From the NCBI GenBank assembly GCA_035254305.1, contig DATFAS010000144.1, forward strand, positions 1 through 8,920: a stretch of 8,920 nucleotides of DNA, given 5' to 3'. Of this stretch, positions 6,935-8,920 are shown in pieces; position 1 is the first letter of the stretch, and each line of letters starts with the position of its first letter. A program made the position numbers and the translations under genes. A model generated the notes under the pieces. The model searched no databases. It saw only the letters and a list, made by a program, of their open reading frames with translations, and was not told where the DNA came from. This DNA is from DATFAS01 sp035254305 (GTDB lineage Bacteria; Bacillota; Bacilli; Aneurinibacillales; RAOX-1).

Positions 6935-6938
6935 ATTT

Positions 6939-6966
6939 GGGATAAGGGTACCATCCCCCTTACCCC
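6939..6966 (-). terminator. Strong hairpin spanning the exonuclease stop codon; poor U-tract
   Basis: GGGGTAAGGG (6966-6957) and CCCTTATCCC (6948-6939) on the minus strand form a 10-bp stem with one G-U pair and an 8-nt loop. The stop codon TAA of the exonuclease gene (6962-6960) sits inside the left arm. The following AAATTTGCTTTAG is only a weak T-tract, so it may be a leaky terminator or a 3'-end stabiliser rather than a classical terminator. Confidence 0.45.
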
Positions 6967-7661
6967 TTTCCTCTCCGATGCTGGGCCAATTGTTCATATA
7001 ACCCCGCCAGATGATGGATCCCAACTTGATCTAGCTTTTGAACCAATTGACTCCATAATTCCGCCACCGCAAGTGCATCCCCAATCGCCGTATGCCTTCC
7101 TGTATTGACAATCCCCAAGGTCTCGCATAGATCATCAAAAGAAAAGCTTTCCCACTGCGGGTATAGAAGCTCTATAATCGTTTTTACCTCCAACACTCGA
7201 TGATTGATCCTTGTCCGAAATTTCTTCCACAAGAAATAATTGAGAAAGCTAATATCATGGCCAATGTAATAACCAATCAAGACGGTAGAATCGACATACT
7301 TCAGAAAATCCTGTATAACAATCTGAATGGAAGGTGCCCCGCTTAAATCACTTTCTTCAATCCCGGTTAACTCTGTAATATGTGGAGGTAAGGTTTTCTC
7401 TATTTGAATATAGGAATGAAAAGGAACTTCCACTCTTACTCCCTTCCATTTCACAGCTGCCACTGAAATCATTTCATCCCCTGCCTCCGGGTGAAATCCA
7501 GTTGTTTCTGAATCAATGGCCGAGACAAGAAGTTGATCCCAAGGTTGATTTAATAAGCGTTCCTGCTCTAATGATTCACGATTAATGGAACGATTCCATG
7601 CGAATATCTCTTTACTTTGCCCACCTATTTGACGTCGAAGATGATCGAAGAAGCTAAGCAT
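6960..7661 (-). CDS. DnaQ-like DEDDh 3'-5' exonuclease
   Basis: The product has 233 residues. The exonuclease domain (about 45-208) shows motif I AIDSETTG (D50, E52), motif II IGYYIGHDISFL (D136) and motif III GRHTAIGDA (H190, D195), i.e. the full DEDDh catalytic set. The family removes nucleotides from DNA or RNA 3' ends using two metal ions; annotation as DNA polymerase III epsilon is common but not proven for such stand-alone proteins. A non-catalytic N-terminal segment of about 45 residues precedes the domain. I chose the ATG at 7661 because AAGAAGGTGG lies 5 nt upstream; a TTG at 7682 would add seven residues without a good Shine-Dalgarno. The gene overlaps the end of the DUF294 gene by 8 bp, so the two are translationally coupled and probably work together. 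Its substrate is unknown. Confidence 0.92.
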   Translation of the reverse strand: MLSFFDHLRRQIGGQSKEIFAWNRSINRESLEQERLLNQPWDQLLVSAIDSETTGFHPEAGDEMISVAAVKWKGVRVEVPFHSYIQIEKTLPPHITELTGIEESDLSGAPSIQIVIQDFLKYVDSTVLIGYYIGHDISFLNYFLWKKFRTRINHRVLEVKTIIELLYPQWESFSFDDLCETLGIVNTGRHTAIGDALAVAELWSQLVQKLDQVGIHHLAGLYEQLAQHRRGKG

Positions 7662-8679
7662 ATAGGCCACCTTCTTTATCAAATACTTTCAACCAATGTT
7701 TTTGTTGTTTCTTTAGGAATACTAGATGATGCTTTAAAGCACTGATTTCACCTTTTGACAAGTCATCTAGCTGGATATAATCATGCAATCCTTCTCCCTT
7801 TGAGAGCAGGTAAACATGGTTTTTTAACCGTAATCGCAAATAAAAAGCGAGAGCCTCCTCCCACTCTTGTAGCTCTAATGGAGTAAAGTAGCTGTGCTGG
7901 GCTAACCTACTTATTCTGGCTTGTGTAGAGGTAGGAAAGATACCTACGCGCAAAGAGAGTACCCGAATCATGCTGATTAGCGGATAATACCCTCCCTCCT
8001 TAAGATGAAACATTCCTGCATATTCCCCATGTGTTTTCGTAAACAGCTGCCCAAAGAATCCTATGGGAATCCTTTGATGAAGCGAATAAGGAACGAGTCT
8101 TTGTCTTAAAGAGGTAGAGCCATTCTGTTGCTCCCACCAGGAACAAAGCTCTTGAACTAAACCATCATCTCCATAGATCGCCCGCAAATCAGAAGAAATT
8201 AACAAGTAACGAATCGTATCTAATGAAAGCTCCTCACTCCACTTCTCCCAATTCTTTTTCCACCCCTCCACCGATTGTAACCATCGAGAGTTAGTTGCCA
8301 TGATCAATCCATCACATTTTGGATAACCAACCACCTCAAGCATGTTTACAACCTTTTCAGCAAGCTTAGTTAAATATGCGATGACAGCAGGCTGATCCTG
8401 TTCCTTGCAACGATAGACAATTCCATTATCTTGATCAGACCATACTGTTCTTTCCTGACGACCTCCACTTCCCATCTCTACCCAGCAATAAGAGAAGGAC
8501 GGCGGATTTTCGATTGCTCTTAATTCCCTATCCGTCTTTTCCATAATCGATTGGTGGATGTAATCATGATGCCGGTTGATACGCTTTAAATTTTCTAGAA
8601 ATCGTGCAGATGAATCCATCCCTTCTATAGCACGTAATGCCTCGTTAAGGATCGCCTCTTTCCACTTTTTCATTTCCAT
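7654..8679 (-). CDS. DUF294 (GlnD-like) nucleotidyltransferase, short form
   Basis: The product has 341 residues. The putative nucleotidyltransferase domain centres on WVEMGSGGRQERTVWSDQDN (67-86): the GS (70-71) and DxD (D82, D84) signature of the polymerase-beta-type superfamily, in the pattern seen in DUF294 and the PII uridylyltransferase GlnD. The C-terminal part (about 195-335) corresponds to the helical substrate-binding DUF294_C region. Many DUF294 proteins are about 600 residues with cyclic-nucleotide-binding and CBS domains in front; these are absent here, although the start (ATG 8679, AAGGAG 7 nt upstream) is clear, so this is a naturally short form, not a truncation. It lies directly behind an ammonium transporter gene and overlaps the exonuclease gene by 8 bp. 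A regulatory nucleotide transfer linked to nitrogen status is an attractive inference, but the substrate is unknown. Confidence 0.88.
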   Translation of the reverse strand: MEMKKWKEAILNEALRAIEGMDSSARFLENLKRINRHHDYIHQSIMEKTDRELRAIENPPSFSYCWVEMGSGGRQERTVWSDQDNGIVYRCKEQDQPAVIAYLTKLAEKVVNMLEVVGYPKCDGLIMATNSRWLQSVEGWKKNWEKWSEELSLDTIRYLLISSDLRAIYGDDGLVQELCSWWEQQNGSTSLRQRLVPYSLHQRIPIGFFGQLFTKTHGEYAGMFHLKEGGYYPLISMIRVLSLRVGIFPTSTQARISRLAQHSYFTPLELQEWEEALAFYLRLRLKNHVYLLSKGEGLHDYIQLDDLSKGEISALKHHLVFLKKQQKHWLKVFDKEGGLYA

Positions 8680-8700
8680 AAGTGGTCTCCTTCCATAGCT

Positions 8701-8734
8701 AAAAAAGTGACCCTACCTAGTCCTGGGTAGAGTC
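8701..8734 (-). terminator. Intrinsic terminator after amt, just before the DUF294 gene
   Basis: On the minus strand GACTCTACC (8734-8726), an 8-nt loop, and GGTAGGGTC (8717-8709) form a 9-bp stem with one U-G pair, followed by AC and six Ts (8706-8701). It lies 18 bp after the amt stop. Only 21 nt separate its T-run from the DUF294 start codon, and most of that is the Shine-Dalgarno region, so no separate promoter fits between. It may act as a partial terminator or attenuator that lowers expression of the downstream pair relative to amt. Confidence 0.8.
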
Positions 8735-8752
8735 GTAAGGATTCGATCTATT

Positions 8753-8920
8753 TTAGCCTACATTTTTCTTTAGATGTTCAGGATATCCATAGGCACCATG
8801 CTCACTTAAGTCAAGTCCGACAATCTCTTCTTCTTCTGTTACGCGAATTCCAATCGTCTTCTTAAGTGCAAATAGGATCACGAATGATATAATGGCTACA
8901 TATAAAGCTGCTCCCAAAAC
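8753..8920 (-). CDS. amt: Ammonium transporter (Amt family), C-terminal end, cut by window edge
   Basis: The last 55 residues of a minus-strand gene ending in TAA at 8753 are visible; the rest continues past base 8920. They comprise a final transmembrane helix (VLGAALYVAIISFVILFALK, residues 1-20) and a cytoplasmic tail with an acidic run (TEEEE) and GLDLSEHGAYGYPE, the hallmark tail of Amt/AmtB proteins. Known role: ammonium/ammonia uptake as a membrane trimer whose cytoplasmic tail takes part in gating and PII (GlnK) control. No PII gene is visible in the window. A terminator follows, then the DUF294 nucleotidyltransferase and exonuclease genes. Confidence 0.92.
   Translation of the reverse strand, partial: VLGAALYVAIISFVILFALKKTIGIRVTEEEEIVGLDLSEHGAYGYPEHLKKNVG

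Noticed and set aside
7382..7585. Plus-strand 67-codon open frame
   Set aside because: Antisense shadow of the exonuclease N-terminal half, with no supporting signals.
7662..7682. TTG-initiated extension of the exonuclease
   Set aside because: The seven extra codons contain the Shine-Dalgarno of the ATG at 7661.

Overview
The window looks like chromosomal DNA from a low- to moderate-GC, Gram-positive, Bacillales-type bacterium. The evidence is strong AGGAG-type Shine-Dalgarno sites, sigma-A-like promoters, intrinsic terminators with U-tracts, short overlaps between co-directional genes, and an Amt transporter ending in the LDLSEHGAYGYPE-type tail. A Brevibacillus/Paenibacillus-like host is plausible, but I cannot fix the genus from sequence alone. 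Apart from a transposase fragment at the left edge, every gene lies on the minus strand, so transcription runs from high to low coordinates.

Layout, left to right. Positions 1-429 (+) are the C-terminal part of an IS1595-type (ISXO2-like) transposase cut by the window edge. Positions 430-675 hold no recognisable gene, only inverted repeats and an unexplained segment. A terminator at 676-728 (-) closes a monocistronic DJ-1/PfpI-family gene (738-1292), which has its own promoter with a palindrome around the -10. Next come lplT (1442-2632) and aas (2632-4746), joined by a TAATG overlap. They form a lysophospholipid flippase/acyltransferase repair pair closely resembling the E. coli pair. Upstream of aas lies a FapR-like, tandem AGTACC-containing element. 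A two-component system follows: a LuxR-type response regulator (4848-5486) overlapping its multi-pass membrane histidine kinase (5452-6858), with a promoter in front of the kinase. The right end holds a DnaQ-like DEDDh exonuclease (6960-7661) overlapping a DUF294 nucleotidyltransferase (7654-8679). These sit directly downstream of the end of an ammonium transporter gene (8753-8920, partial), with an intrinsic terminator between.

Reading in the direction of transcription gives three modules: amt -| DUF294 nucleotidyltransferase - DEDDh exonuclease; histidine kinase - response regulator; and aas - lplT. The last two may be functionally linked (membrane sensing to phospholipid repair), since only about 100 bp and no strong terminator separate the regulator from aas. 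That link is inference.

The most interesting points are the small nucleotidyltransferase/exonuclease pair behind amt, whose expression seems to depend on read-through of a terminator, and the Aas-LplT repair system in a Gram-positive setting with a lipid-regulator-like operator and a neighbouring two-component system.
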